Below, piece after piece: positions 1 through 10,686 of a stretch of 49,134 nucleotides of DNA. Position numbers and translations under genes: made by a program. This DNA comes from Acetobacteraceae bacterium (GTDB taxonomy: Bacteria; Pseudomonadota; Alphaproteobacteria; Acetobacterales; Acetobacteraceae), in contig JASHOF010000163.1 in NCBI GenBank assembly GCA_030041255.1, positions 1 to 49,134 of the forward strand. Reading direction: 5' to 3'. The notes beneath the pieces are model-generated. The model made no database searches. It saw nothing but the letters and a program-made list of their open reading frames with translations, and was not told where the DNA came from. Positions within the stretch are counted from its first letter, which is position 1. Each line of letters opens with the position of its first letter.

Positions 1-1270
<1,270 letters not shown>

Positions 1271-1381
1271 AGAGGGTTCCGTTCGTTCAAGGGGCTGCCT
1301 CGGCTCAGGCGCCAGGCGCGGGCTCTCGCTCCGGATGGAGCCCGAAGTTCCTCGGGGTATGTGTCAAGGAGTGGCGGAAAG

Positions 1382-2320
1382 TCAAGCTGCTGGCGGCTTC
1401 GGAACGGCGCTGACGGCATCGGAGAGCACGTTCGCAAGCCATGCGAGATCGCGCCCGGGTGAAAACCATGCCGCTCTGGCGATCGCGAGATCCGCGGCAT
1501 CGCGCGCGAATTCGATTGCCGGCGGCAGTCGAGCAGGCAAATGGATCGCGCGGCAGAAAGGATAATCCCTGACCCGCCACTCCGGGCGGTGTGTCACGAA
1601 GAACGCCAGTGTCGGCACACTCCAGGCATCGGCAAGATGCACCATTGCGGTATCCGTCGAGACGATCAACTGCGCGCCCGACACCAGGGCCGCCAACTCG
1701 GCGAGCGAGGCGACGGCGGGGCAATAGTGCAGGCGCGGATGCGGAAAGGGAAGCTGGCCCTGGGTGATGATGGGCAGGTTCTGCAATGCGAGGAGGTTTT
1801 CCAGCACTTTTGCGTGAAAGGACGCGGGCACGTTGCGCAGCGCCATGGCCGCGCGCGGGCACACGAGAACATAGTGCGGCGGCAGGGTGCGCGGCCGGCG
1901 CGGACGGAGTGCGCGCGCGAGCCAGAGATTACGCCTGGCGGGAGCGGGAATGGCGGCGGGATCGGCGCCCAGGCGGGCGAGGAAGAAATCGATCATCGCG
2001 ATGCCGCGGAAGGCGGGATCGAAAGCGAACTCGCGGATATCGATCCGTTCTTCGAACGGGCGGGGCAGGGCGGCGCGATAGGGAAACCAGACGGTTTCGG
2101 CGAGCGGGCGGGCGGCGAGATAGAGTTCGTTGACGAGGCGCCGGCCGAACAGGGGCTTGCGGACCAGTACCGGGTTGCGGTTTTCAAAGACGCCGGCCGA
2201 GCGCGCGGCGAGAAGCGCGGAGAGTCCGATCACGCCATCGCCGAGCGTGATGCCGAAACCGTTGAGAATCGCAAGCCGCTTTCCGCGCCGGATCGACAAT
2301 CGGCGCGACCTTGCCATCAT
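1382..2320 (-). CDS. Glycosyltransferase family 9-like protein
   Basis: The protein of about 312 residues resembles ADP-heptose:LPS heptosyltransferases (GT9, GT-B fold). The main clue is the C-terminal nucleotide-sugar segment STDTAMVHLADAWSVPTLAFF-like stretch (about residues 218-238), preceded by a helix like SLAELAALVSGAQLIV. The N-terminus (RLAILNGFGITLGDGVIGL) looks like the glycine-rich acceptor loop of this family. The open frame extends to 2428 but would then overlap the Sua5 gene by over 80 bases; the paired ATGs at 2320/2317 lie just after that gene's stop (2346). Probable role is envelope polysaccharide or LPS synthesis; donor and acceptor cannot be read from sequence. Confidence 0.7.
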   Translation of the reverse strand: MMARSRRLSIRRGKRLAILNGFGITLGDGVIGLSALLAARSAGVFENRNPVLVRKPLFGRRLVNELYLAARPLAETVWFPYRAALPRPFEERIDIREFAFDPAFRGIAMIDFFLARLGADPAAIPAPARRNLWLARALRPRRPRTLPPHYVLVCPRAAMALRNVPASFHAKVLENLLALQNLPIITQGQLPFPHPRLHYCPAVASLAELAALVSGAQLIVSTDTAMVHLADAWSVPTLAFFVTHRPEWRVRDYPFCRAIHLPARLPPAIEFARDAADLAIARAAWFSPGRDLAWLANVLSDAVSAVPKPPAA

Positions 2321-2345
2321 CGAGCGTCGTTGTCGGGGCGCTCGC

Positions 2346-3359
2346 TCACGCCATGCCACTGCCGGCCACGCGCACCTTCTCTGCCAGTTCGGCTCGCCGG
2401 GGTGCGGCGGCGCGTGCCAGGCGATCAACGATCGCGCGGCCGAGCCCGTGTTCCGGGATCGGCATCACTGCGATTCCCGCCAGGCCCAGTCGCCGGCCCT
2501 CGGAGTCGAGAAAGCGTAATCCGTGAAAGAGCCGCGCCGCGGCCTCGGTGAGATCGCGCTCTCGGCTCAGGTTGAATGTAAGGCCCGCTCCGGCCAGCGG
2601 CGCGCCGAACGCGAGCAGAGCCTCCCTGGAGCCGACATCGGTTGCATCGAGGCGGAGGGGCAGGCGAGGCGCGTAATGCGAGGCCAGCATTCCGGGCGCA
2701 CGCGGCGCGCCGCCGGGGACTCTCGCTGCGAGCGGACCGGCGACGGCGGCAAGCGCCTCCGCCGTCACGCCACCGGGGCGGAGAAGGACCGGCCGCTCGC
2801 CGGTCAGGTCGAGCACGCTCGATTCGACGCCGATCGTTGCGGATCCGGCATCGAGCACGGCGGCGATCCTGCCGTCGAGATCCGAGAGCACATGCCCGGC
2901 CGTGGTGGGGCTCACCCGGCCGGACGGATTGGCCGACGGGGCGGCAATCGGCACCCGCGCGGCCGCGAGCAGGGCGCGTGCTGCGGGGGGGGCCGGAACC
3001 CTTACCGCGAGGGTTGGAAGATGGGCGGACACTGCCGGGACGACACGCGTTCTATCGCTCCGCGGCAGGACGAGAGTGAGCGGACCGGGCCAGAATTGCT
3101 GCGCGAGCCGCTCGGCGAGCGGCCCGGCGACGACATCCGAGAAGGCCGCTTCCGCGGAGGCGTAATGACAGATCAGCGGATTGAAGAGCGGACGGGCCTT
3201 GACATCGAACAGCGCGGCCACGGCCGCTTCGTTCGTTGCATCGGCGCCGAGGCCGTAGACGGTCTCGGTCGCGAAAGCGACCAGGTGGCCGGCGCGGAGC
3301 AGTGCGGCGGCGCGGGCAATTCCTTCGCGATCGGGAGCAAGCCGCCCGGTCTCAACCAC
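2346..3359 (-). CDS. L-threonylcarbamoyladenylate synthase (Sua5/YciO/YrdC family)
   Basis: It makes threonylcarbamoyl-AMP from threonine, bicarbonate and ATP, the first step of the universal t6A37 modification of ANN-decoding tRNAs. The YrdC domain fills roughly residues 10-200, with FATETVYGLGADA, the KxR motif in KARPLFNPL, and SANPSG. The remaining part after GGAPRAPGMLASHYAP (about residue 215) is the extra Sua5 domain, so at 337 residues this is the long Sua5 form rather than short TsaC. Its first 8 bases overlap the end of cysQ, so the two are co-transcribed. The ATG at 3359 is the only start that keeps the complete N-terminal strand. Confidence 0.93.
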   Translation of the reverse strand: MVETGRLAPDREGIARAAALLRAGHLVAFATETVYGLGADATNEAAVAALFDVKARPLFNPLICHYASAEAAFSDVVAGPLAERLAQQFWPGPLTLVLPRSDRTRVVPAVSAHLPTLAVRVPAPPAARALLAAARVPIAAPSANPSGRVSPTTAGHVLSDLDGRIAAVLDAGSATIGVESSVLDLTGERPVLLRPGGVTAEALAAVAGPLAARVPGGAPRAPGMLASHYAPRLPLRLDATDVGSREALLAFGAPLAGAGLTFNLSRERDLTEAAARLFHGLRFLDSEGRRLGLAGIAVMPIPEHGLGRAIVDRLARAAAPRRAELAEKVRVAGSGMA

Positions 3360-4134
3360 CCGATCGTTTTCCCGTGCAAATGAAGGGCGGATTTTCCCAG
3401 CCGGGCTTGCCGTAGCGAAGCGGTGCGCCGTCGAAGGTGAGGATAGTGCCGCCCGCCGCCTCGAGCACTGCCTGCGGAGCCGCGGTATCCCATTCCATAG
3501 TGCGACCGAGCCGCGGATAGAGATCGGCCTCGCCTTCCGCCAGCCGGCAGAACTTCATGGCGGATCCGATATTGGTGACGGAGGCGATCGGGCGGTCCTT
3601 CAGATAGGCGGCGAGCTTTGGGTCGTCTGCGTAATGGCGTGAGGCCATGACGTCGAGCCCGGCGGCGGGCGGCGTGCGTGCGCTGATCGGCTGCTCCTGG
3701 CCGGCTGCGTCCTGCCGCCAGGCACTGGCGCCGACGATCCCGGCATAAACCGTCCCGCTTGCCGGCAAGGCGACGGCGCCGAGGAGCGGGCTCGCGTCCC
3801 GCACCAGCCCGACATTGACGGCGAATTCGTCGCGCCCTGCGGCGAATTCCCGCGTGCCATCGAGCGGATCGACCAGCCAGAAGAGAGGACCCGGCCCCGT
3901 TACGTGACCGGCCGCCACCTCCTCCTCGGCGATCACGGGAACGTTCGGCGTTGCCTCGCGAAGACCGGCGACGATCAGCGCTTCGGCGGCATGATCGGCA
4001 GCAGTAACGGGTGAATCGTCGGACTTGCGCGCGATGGCAAACCCTTGTTCGCGGACCGCCATGATCGCCGCACTCGCCCGCCGCGCCAACTGCACGGCGA
4101 GCAGGAGCAGCGCGCGCGCGTCATGTGCATCCAT
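3352..4134 (-). CDS. cysQ: 3'(2'),5'-bisphosphate nucleotidase CysQ (inositol monophosphatase family)
   Basis: This Mg-dependent phosphatase hydrolyses 3'-phosphoadenosine 5'-phosphate (PAP) to AMP, clearing the by-product of sulfate activation. Metal-binding signatures are in order: VIAEEE (about residue 70), DPLDGTREF, and WDTAAPQAVLEAAGG near the C-terminus. With about 260 residues it matches the CysQ length. ATG at 4134 (MDAHDARAL) is preferred over an upstream ATG at 4170, whose extra residues (MPFPSPAIIWDN) do not look like this family. It is divergent from pepA across a 94-bp gap and overlaps the Sua5 gene downstream. A plain inositol monophosphatase is the alternative; CysQ is favoured by EEE and DPLDGT context. 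Confidence 0.88.
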   Translation of the reverse strand: MDAHDARALLLLAVQLARRASAAIMAVREQGFAIARKSDDSPVTAADHAAEALIVAGLREATPNVPVIAEEEVAAGHVTGPGPLFWLVDPLDGTREFAAGRDEFAVNVGLVRDASPLLGAVALPASGTVYAGIVGASAWRQDAAGQEQPISARTPPAAGLDVMASRHYADDPKLAAYLKDRPIASVTNIGSAMKFCRLAEGEADLYPRLGRTMEWDTAAPQAVLEAAGGTILTFDGAPLRYGKPGWENPPFICTGKRSGG

Positions 4135-4228
4135 GTTGTCCCAGATAATGGCGGGGGACGGGAATGGCAAACCCTTCGGCGGCTGCTACAGTCCGCGGGC
4201 CACTCTTGCGATCGGGGAGCCGTCTTTC

Positions 4229-5704
4229 ATGCTGGAAATCAGCTTTGCGAAGCCGCAACTGCCGCATTCCGGCGCCCTTGCTCTCCTGATCGGCGAGGAG
4301 GAGAGCGAGGCGGGAATCTGGCAGGCGGCAGAGGAGGCCACTGGCGGGGCGATCGGGCGGGCGCTGAAGGTGGCGGAGTTTAGCGGCAAGTCGGGGCAGA
4401 ATGCGACGCTGCTGGCCCCGGGCGGTGGGTTTTCCCGCGTCGTCGTGGTGGGATTGGGCAAGAGAGGCGAGCGGACGCGGCTCACCCTCGAGGAAGCGGG
4501 CGCAACGGCGGCGGGCTTGCTGGCGAGAGAAGAGACGGCGGCGGTCGCCGCCGACGCGCTGGCACCGGAACTCGCCGCTGCTTCCGCGCACGGCGCAACT
4601 CTGCGCAGCTACCGGTTCGATCGCTATCGCACCAAGGAAAAGCCGGACGAGAAGCCGCGCCTGAAGAAGCTCACGGTCTTGACCGCAGAGCCGGCCAAGG
4701 CGCGCAGCGCGCATGAGCCGATGCAGGCGCTGGCGGAGGGTGTGTTCCTGACCAGGGATCTGGTGAGCGAGCCCGCGAACGTACTCAATCCGGCGGAAAT
4801 GGCGGAGCGGTGCAAGTCGCTCGATCGACTCGGCATCGAGATCGAGGTGATGGGACCGAAGGAGCTGCGCAAGCTCGGATTCGGGGCGATGCTCGGCGTC
4901 GCCCAGGGCAGTATCAACGAGCCCCGGATGGTCGTCATGCAATGGCGGGGCGCCGCCGGGGGACGGAGGAAGCGGAAGCCGGTGGCGTTCGTCGGCAAGG
5001 GTGTCACCTTCGATACGGGTGGAATCTCCATCAAGTCCGCAGCCGGAATGGAGGACATGAAGTGGGACATGGCCGGCGCCGGCACGGTGGTCGGGCTGAT
5101 GAGCGCACTGGCCCGGCGCGAAGCGCGTGCCGACGTGGTCGGGCTGATCGGGCTGGTCGAGAATATGCCTTCCGGCGGGGCGCAGCGGCCTGGCGACGTG
5201 GTGAAGACCGCGTCGGGCCAGACCGTCGAGGTGATCAACACCGACGCCGAGGGAAGGCTGGTTCTGGCCGACGTACTGTGGTACTGCCAGCAGGAATTCG
5301 ATCCGCAGTGGATGGTCGATCTCGCCACCCTCACCGGGGCGATCATCGTCGGGCTCGGCCACGAGCATGCGGGGCTGTTCAGCAACGACGATGCGCTCGC
5401 CGAAAAGCTCGGCAAGGCGGGGCGGGATACCGGCGAGCTGGTGTGGCGGATGCCGCTCGCGGAGGCTTACGACAAGCGGCTGCGGTCCGATATTGCCGAT
5501 ATGAAGAATGTCACCGACCGCCCCGGAAGCTCGATCACGGCGGCCCAGTTCCTGCAGCGCTTCGTCAACGGGAAACCCTGGGCCCACCTCGATATTGCCG
5601 GAACCGCGTGGCTGGCCAAGGAGGCGCCCCTGGCGGCGAAAGGGGCGAGCGGGTTCGGAGTCAGGCTGCTCGACCGGCTGGTGGCGGATCATTTCGAGGA
5701 GTGA
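4229..5704 (+). CDS. pepA: Leucyl (cytosol) aminopeptidase PepA, M17 family
   Basis: It removes N-terminal residues from peptides using two divalent metals, normally as a cytoplasmic hexamer. The C-terminal catalytic domain is clear: GKGVTFDTGGISIKSA with the metal-binding Lys and Asp, MPSGGAQRPGDVV, and the signature NTDAEGRLVLADVL. The N-terminal macrodomain-like half (residues 1-170) is less conserved. The length of 491 residues is normal. ATG 4229 has GGGGAG about nine bases upstream; the frame is open further up to 4025, but that stretch lies opposite the cysQ N-terminus. In some bacteria PepA also binds DNA (XerA); nothing here indicates that. The last 44 bases overlap the convergent GNAT gene. 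Confidence 0.96.
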   Translation: MLEISFAKPQLPHSGALALLIGEEESEAGIWQAAEEATGGAIGRALKVAEFSGKSGQNATLLAPGGGFSRVVVVGLGKRGERTRLTLEEAGATAAGLLAREETAAVAADALAPELAAASAHGATLRSYRFDRYRTKEKPDEKPRLKKLTVLTAEPAKARSAHEPMQALAEGVFLTRDLVSEPANVLNPAEMAERCKSLDRLGIEIEVMGPKELRKLGFGAMLGVAQGSINEPRMVVMQWRGAAGGRRKRKPVAFVGKGVTFDTGGISIKSAAGMEDMKWDMAGAGTVVGLMSALARREARADVVGLIGLVENMPSGGAQRPGDVVKTASGQTVEVINTDAEGRLVLADVLWYCQQEFDPQWMVDLATLTGAIIVGLGHEHAGLFSNDDALAEKLGKAGRDTGELVWRMPLAEAYDKRLRSDIADMKNVTDRPGSSITAAQFLQRFVNGKPWAHLDIAGTAWLAKEAPLAAKGASGFGVRLLDRLVADHFEE

Positions 5705-6191
5705 CCGGCGAGGCCCGGCCGCCAGATGGCGGCACGGGCTTTCGCATGAAGACGCGCGCGTAGCCCTTCTCCTCGCCGTGCGCGTACTCCTCCCAGCCGA
5801 GCCGGCGGTAGAGCGCGCGGTTTTCGGTCATCCGCGCGTGCGTGTAGAGGCGCATCTCGCGATAGCCGCGCCGTGCCGCCTCTCCGGCGGCGAAATCGAG
5901 CAGCAGGCGGCCGAACCCCTGGCCCTGCCGGGGTGGGGCGACGGCGATATTGTCGAGCAGAAGATGATCGTGCATGTCGATCAGCACGAGGATTCCGGCG
6001 ATGCTGCCGGACGCTTCCAGGACCCAGAGGGCGCCTTCCTTCTGGCGCCGGGAATAGTCATCGAGCATCGGCCCCGGCTTGCGGCCGATGCGCTCCACAT
6101 ATTGCGCGTAGGCCTGATCGACGACTTCCCGGGCGGCGGCGATGTCGGCCGGCCCGGCTCTCCTGATCGCGGGCTTCGGCTGCTCGTTCAC
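5661..6191 (-). CDS. GNAT family N-acetyltransferase
   Basis: A predicted acetyl-CoA-dependent acyltransferase of 176 residues. The GNAT core is visible as [17 protein letters not shown] (strand 4) followed by the acetyl-CoA loop [14 protein letters not shown], and the end motif [13 protein letters not shown]. It starts with GTG at 6191 inside the alaS stop: the sequence GTGA holds both start and TGA, so translation is probably coupled to alaS. Substrate is unknown. The proline-rich last 20 residues lie opposite the end of pepA and may be a recent extension. Confidence 0.85.
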   Translation of the reverse strand: MNEQPKPAIRRAGPADIAAAREVVDQAYAQYVERIGRKPGPMLDDYSRRQKEGALWVLEASGSIAGILVLIDMHDHLLLDNIAVAPPRQGQGFGRLLLDFAAGEAARRGYREMRLYTHARMTENRALYRRLGWEEYAHGEEKGYARVFMRKPVPPSGGRASPVTPRNDPPPAGRAA

Positions 6192-8827
6192 GCGGCGAGG
6201 GCGGTGCGCACCGCGGCAAGCGCCGCCTCTGCGCGGGCGGCATCCGGCCCCCCCGACTGTGCGAGGTCCTTCCGCCCGCCGCCGCCCTTGCCGCCCACCG
6301 CGGCGCTCGCCGCGCGGGCGAGGGCGACGGCGTCGAACCGGCCGGCGAGATCGGGAGAGATGCCGACCACGATACTGGCCTTGCCTTCGGCGGTGGAGAC
6401 CAGTGCGACGACGCCGCTGCCGATTTTTCTTTGGATCGCATCGGCGAGATTCTTGAGCTCGCGCGGCGGCACCGCGCCGAGGTTGCGGGCCGCAAGGCGC
6501 ACCCCGTTCACCTCTTCGACGGTGGCGGGCTCGCCACCGGTGGCGAGCCGGCGCTGCAGCTCGGTAATCTGCCGCTCCAGCCGGCGGCGCTCTTCGATCA
6601 ACTGCTCGACGCGGGCCGGGAGTTCCGCCGGCGGCGTTTTCAGCGCCGCCGCCGCCTCGGTGAGCAGGCGGTCGGTCTCGGTGAGGCGTTGCAGCGCGGC
6701 TTCGCCTGCGGCGGCCTCGATCCTTCTCAGGCCGGCACCGATCGCGCTTTCCGCGATGACGCGGAAGAGCCCGATATCCCCGGTGCGGCGCACGTGCGTG
6801 CCGCCGCAAAGCTCGATCGAATAGGCGGGCTTCGCGGCGTCGCCCGCGCCCATCGAGACGACGCGCACCTGATCCCCATACTTCTCGCCGAAGAGCGCCA
6901 TGGCGCCTTCCGCGACCGCCGCCTCGGGGCTCATCAGGCGCGTGGCGACCTCGCCGTTCTCGCGGATGCGCGCGTTCACTTCCGCTTCCACCCAGGCGAG
7001 ATCGGGTGCGGCGATCGGGTGGGGATGGCTGATGTCGAATCGCAGCCGGTCCGGCGCGTTCAGGCTGCCCTTCTGGGTCACGTGCGTGCCGAGCCTCCGC
7101 CGCAGCGCTTCGTGCAGCAGGTGGGTGGCGGAATGATGCGCGCGGATCGAGCTGCGCCGATGGTGATCGACCGCCGCCAGCACTGCCGCGCCGACGCGTG
7201 CGGTGCCGGACTCGACGCGGCCGAGATGCACGATCAGGTCCCCGAGCCGGCGCTGTGTATCGCTGACCGTGATCAGCAAGCCGGCCGGAGCGGTGATGCT
7301 TCCCGAGTCACCGACCTGGCCTCCGGCCTCGCCGTAGAAGGGGGTCTGGTTCAGCACGACGGCGACCCGGCTTCCGGCCGGCGCGGTTTCCACGGGTCGT
7401 CCATCCTGGACCAGGGCGACGATCGTCGCTTCGGCTTCTTCCGTGGTGTAGCCAAGGAACTCGGATGCGCCGGTCGCTTCGCGCACGCCGAACCAGACCT
7501 GTTCGGTGGCGGCCTCTCCTGAGCCTGCCCAGGCGGCGCGTGCGCGCCTCTTCTGCTCGGCCATCGCCGCGTCGAAGCCGGCGACATCCACGCCACGGCC
7601 CTCTTCGCGCAGTGCGTCCTCAGTGAGATCGAGCGGAAAGCCATAGGTATCGTAAAGGCGAAACGCGACTGCGCCCGGCAGGTCCTGGCCGGTGCCGAGC
7701 TTTGCCGTCTCCTCGGCGAGCAGCGCGAGGCCGCGCTCGAGCAGTGCCTGGAAGCGTCCTTCCTCGAGCCGGAGCGTGTCGGTAATCAGAATCTCTGCCC
7801 GGATCAGCTCGGGGTAGGCGGCACCCATCTGGCGGATCAGCACCGGCAGGAGACGCGCCATCAGCGGCTCGCGCGCACCCATCCGATAAGCATGCCGCAT
7901 GGCACGGCGCATGATCCGGCGCAGGACATAGCCGCGCCCTTCGTTGGCCGGGAGCACGCCGTCGGCGATCAGAAAGGCGGAGGAACGCAGATGATCGGCG
8001 ATGACGCGATGGTCGATCCGGTGCGGCCCGTCCGGATCCTGGCCGGTCGCTTCCGCGGAAGCGACGATCAGGGCACGCAGGGTGTCGATATCATAATTGT
8101 CGTGCTTGCCCTGCAAGATGGCGGCGAAACGCTCGAGGCCGAGGCCGGTATCGATGGAAGGGCGGGGGAGGGGAACGCGCACCCCGGGCGGTCCTTCCTC
8201 GAACTGCATGAAGACGAGATTCCAGATCTCGACAAAGCGGTCCCCATCCGCCTCGGCAGTGCCCGGCGGACCGCCCGGGATCCCCGGGCCATGGTCGTAG
8301 AAAATCTCCGAGCAGGGGCCGCAAGGGCCGGTATCGCCCATGCGCCAGAAATTGTCGCTGGTCGGGATGCGGACGATCCGCTCGTCCGGCAGGCCGGCGA
8401 TCTTGTGCCAGAAACGGGCGGCATCGTCATCCTCGGCGAACACGGTGACGGAAAGACGATCCTTCGGCAGCCCGAAGTCGCGCGTGACGAGCTGCCACGC
8501 ATAGGCGATCGCCGACTCCTTGAAGTAGTCCCCGAAGCTGAAATTCCCGAGCATCTCGAAGAAGGTATGGTGGCGGGCGGTATAGCCGACATTGTCGAGG
8601 TCGTTGTGCTTGCCACCGGCGCGGACGCATTTCTGCGCCGTGGTGGCGCGGCTGTACGGACGCTTCTCCTGCCCGGTGAAGACGTTCTTGAACTGCACCA
8701 TCCCGCTGTTGGTGAAGAGGAGCGTCGGGTCGTTGCGCGGCACCAGGGAGGAGCTCGGCACGATGGTGTGGCCATTCCTGGCGAAATAGTCGAGGAACGT
8801 AGCGCGGATATCGTTGCTGCTGGTCAT
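6188..8827 (-). CDS. alaS: Alanine--tRNA ligase
   Basis: It charges tRNA-Ala and edits mischarged Ser/Gly. At 879 residues it is full length. The class II catalytic domain starts at once ([37 protein letters not shown]), with [19 protein letters not shown] as motif 2. The editing domain carries HHSATHLLH (about residue 565) and the CGGTHV zinc-binding motif (about 668). The C-terminal C-Ala domain ends with [13 protein letters not shown]. The ATG at 8827 follows a 308-bp non-coding gap. In many alphaproteobacteria recA precedes alaS; it does not here. Downstream the stop overlaps a GNAT gene by four bases. Confidence 0.98.
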   Translation of the reverse strand: MTSSNDIRATFLDYFARNGHTIVPSSSLVPRNDPTLLFTNSGMVQFKNVFTGQEKRPYSRATTAQKCVRAGGKHNDLDNVGYTARHHTFFEMLGNFSFGDYFKESAIAYAWQLVTRDFGLPKDRLSVTVFAEDDDAARFWHKIAGLPDERIVRIPTSDNFWRMGDTGPCGPCSEIFYDHGPGIPGGPPGTAEADGDRFVEIWNLVFMQFEEGPPGVRVPLPRPSIDTGLGLERFAAILQGKHDNYDIDTLRALIVASAEATGQDPDGPHRIDHRVIADHLRSSAFLIADGVLPANEGRGYVLRRIMRRAMRHAYRMGAREPLMARLLPVLIRQMGAAYPELIRAEILITDTLRLEEGRFQALLERGLALLAEETAKLGTGQDLPGAVAFRLYDTYGFPLDLTEDALREEGRGVDVAGFDAAMAEQKRRARAAWAGSGEAATEQVWFGVREATGASEFLGYTTEEAEATIVALVQDGRPVETAPAGSRVAVVLNQTPFYGEAGGQVGDSGSITAPAGLLITVSDTQRRLGDLIVHLGRVESGTARVGAAVLAAVDHHRRSSIRAHHSATHLLHEALRRRLGTHVTQKGSLNAPDRLRFDISHPHPIAAPDLAWVEAEVNARIRENGEVATRLMSPEAAVAEGAMALFGEKYGDQVRVVSMGAGDAAKPAYSIELCGGTHVRRTGDIGLFRVIAESAIGAGLRRIEAAAGEAALQRLTETDRLLTEAAAALKTPPAELPARVEQLIEERRRLERQITELQRRLATGGEPATVEEVNGVRLAARNLGAVPPRELKNLADAIQRKIGSGVVALVSTAEGKASIVVGISPDLAGRFDAVALARAASAAVGGKGGGGRKDLAQSGGPDAARAEAALAAVRTALAA

Positions 8828-9135
8828 TGCGTGTCGGACTGATTGGATCGGGACGAAGCCGATTAGCGCATGCGGCCGCGCCTGTCACCCGAGGCGGCGG
8901 GAAGGCCGGGTTTCGCGGCTTCGCGGCGAGCCGTGGCAAGACGGTGCGAGGAAGGTTCGGGCGCCAGGGCATTGATCGGCGGCCCCGCACCGAACGGGCG
9001 GGTGGCGTGGCATCCGTCCAAATCCGTGCTCTGGCAGCGGGATGACGTCGATATTAATTGCTTGGAGTTGTCTATGCCTGGGCGAGAATTCGCGCTATGA
9101 TAGAAAATAGTTGGAAAGCTTCCGGGAGGTGATTC
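8828..9135. other. Divergent intergenic region alaS / P450
   Basis: No convincing gene was found in these 308 bases. Upstream regions of alaS (leftward) and the P450 (rightward) must both lie here. The right half (9045-9115) is AT-rich against its surroundings and holds the candidate P450 promoter described separately. The left half is GC-rich with only weak short reading frames lacking family resemblance. Confidence 0.5.
9082..9101 (+). promoter_or_regulatory. Candidate promoter/operator of the P450 gene
   Basis: A near-palindrome GCGAGAATTCGCGC (9082-9095) directly abuts TATGAT (9096-9101), a good -10-like hexamer about 35 bases before the P450 start. No good -35 sits at the ideal distance, so the palindrome might bind an activator or repressor. 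This is a guess from sequence layout only. Confidence 0.3.
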
Positions 9136-10554
9136 TTGTCGGTGAATGCAGCGGACAGAGCCTCCCTCGAAGTGCGTTCCAGCCAGGCGAACGAGGCTGA
9201 CACCCGCTTCGTCGCTCCCGCCGTTTCCGCGCCCCGGGCAAGCCCGGGTTCGTTCCGGTTGGCGCGGCTGCTCTCGACCGATGTTCTGGCGAGCTTCCCG
9301 GAGGCGGCCTACGAGCAGGACAGCCTGACGCAGGACCTGTTCGGAAAGAAGCGGATCCTGCTGGCCAAGCCCTCGGCGATCCGCCACGTGATGCTCGACA
9401 ATTACACGAATTATTGCCGCCCGCCGGCCTCGCAGCGGACGCTGAGGCCGTTGCTCGGCGACGGCGTCCTGATCAGCGAGGGGGAGAGCTGGCGCCATCA
9501 GCGCCGCACGCTGGCGCCGCTGTTCGCGCCGCGGGTCATCCCGATGCTCGGCGAGATGGTGCTGGCGTCCGCTCTGGCCTGGGTCGGCGAACTGGAGAAG
9601 CGCGCCGGCCAGTCGCTCGATATGCTGCACGAGGTCGGGCAACTCGCGCTCGAGATTGCCGGCCGCACGATGTTTTCGATCGACACCGGAGAGGACGGGC
9701 GGATCCTGCGCGGCCGGCTCGATCGGTTCACGTTCGGTCTTGCGCAGCCGCGCACGCTCGACTTCCTGCTGCCGCTCTGGCTGCCATCGCCGTACGACAT
9801 TGCGCGCAGGCGCTTTCATACGAATATGACGCGGGTCGTGGCGCGGATCATGGACAGGAGGCTCGCCCAACCGGCCGGCTCGCACGCCCGCGACCTCATG
9901 GAACTGATGGCTGCAGCACGGGATCCGGAGACGGGTGCCGGCTTTTCGCGAGCCCAGCTTCTCGACGAGGTGACGACGATGCTGGTCGGTGGGCATGAAA
10001 CGACCGCCCACGGGCTGTTCTGGACGCTCTATCTCCTGGCGTCCGCACCGCGCGAGCAGGAACGGGTCGCTGCGGAGGCGGGTGCCGTCGAGTTCGCCCC
10101 CGGAACGGTAGAGCAAGCGCTGAAGGACCTGGTTTTCGCCCGCGCGGTGGCGAGCGAGTCGCTGCGTCTTTACCCGCCGGGAGCCGTGATCAACCGCTGG
10201 GCGCTCAACGACGATTGCGCCGATGGGATCGACATTCCGCGCGGAGCGCTGGTTGTCGTCTCGCCGTGGCTCATGCATCACCACAAGAGGTATTGGAACG
10301 AACCCTATACGTTCGACCCCACGCGCTTCCTTCCGGACGCTGCGGCGCCCGAGCGCTTCACCTATATCCCGTTCGGCGCGGGTCCGCGCGGATGCATGGG
10401 AGGAGGGCTTGCGATGGCGGAGCTGATGCTGGTGACGGCGGCGCTGCTGCGGAGGTTCCGTGTCGAGCTGAATGACCGCCACGAGCCCAAGCCGATCAGC
10501 GTCATCGTTACCCGACCGGATCGGCCTATCCAGTTCCGCCTCGATCCGCGCTAG
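9136..10554 (+). CDS. Cytochrome P450
   Basis: A haem-thiolate monooxygenase of 472 residues. The haem loop is FGAGPRGCMGG with Cys420 as proximal ligand; the I-helix oxygen-activation motif is GGHETT (Glu288-Thr289-Thr290); the K-helix ExxR is ESLRL. No reductase domain is fused, so external ferredoxin or flavodoxin partners are needed, and none is encoded nearby. The start is TTG at 9136: GGAGGTGATT at 9125-9134 closely matches the complement of the 16S tail and is correctly spaced for TTG, whereas GTG at 9142 would be 12 bases away. The TAG stop is the first CTAG of the repeat element at 10551. The substrate is not evident; the overall look is of fatty-acid/unspecific bacterial P450s. Confidence 0.94.
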   Translation: MSVNAADRASLEVRSSQANEADTRFVAPAVSAPRASPGSFRLARLLSTDVLASFPEAAYEQDSLTQDLFGKKRILLAKPSAIRHVMLDNYTNYCRPPASQRTLRPLLGDGVLISEGESWRHQRRTLAPLFAPRVIPMLGEMVLASALAWVGELEKRAGQSLDMLHEVGQLALEIAGRTMFSIDTGEDGRILRGRLDRFTFGLAQPRTLDFLLPLWLPSPYDIARRRFHTNMTRVVARIMDRRLAQPAGSHARDLMELMAAARDPETGAGFSRAQLLDEVTTMLVGGHETTAHGLFWTLYLLASAPREQERVAAEAGAVEFAPGTVEQALKDLVFARAVASESLRLYPPGAVINRWALNDDCADGIDIPRGALVVVSPWLMHHHKRYWNEPYTFDPTRFLPDAAAPERFTYIPFGAGPRGCMGGGLAMAELMLVTAALLRRFRVELNDRHEPKPISVIVTRPDRPIQFRLDPR

Positions 10555-10686
10555 TGTGCCGACTCCGACGCTTGATACCGTAGGATGCATCCTAGCGGTC
10601 GGCACACACCTCTTTATTTTCAGTGACCTGCTAACCCCCTTTCGTTTGCTGCCGGCGGCAGCAAACGAAAGGGGGCAGGACACTAG
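10551..10686 (+). mobile_element. CTAG-flanked two-hairpin element, copy A (MITE-like)
   Basis: This 136-bp non-coding element begins and ends with CTAG. Hairpin 1 pairs GTGTGCCGAC (10554-10563) with GTCGGCACAC (10598-10607) and contains the 14-bp palindrome TAGGATGCATCCTA (10581-10594). A conserved AT-rich linker follows (ACACCTCTTTATTTTCAGTG). Hairpin 2 has perfect 19-base arms, 10635-10653 and 10657-10675, with a 3-base loop. Outer ends match as CTAGTGTG and, inverted, CTAGTGTC. Related copies occur at 39083, 39214 and 42449. The terminal CTAGs supply the TAG stops of both flanking genes. TA duplication at a CTAG target, as in IS5/IS427-type insertion sequences, would explain this; that link is inference. 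Confidence 0.85.
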
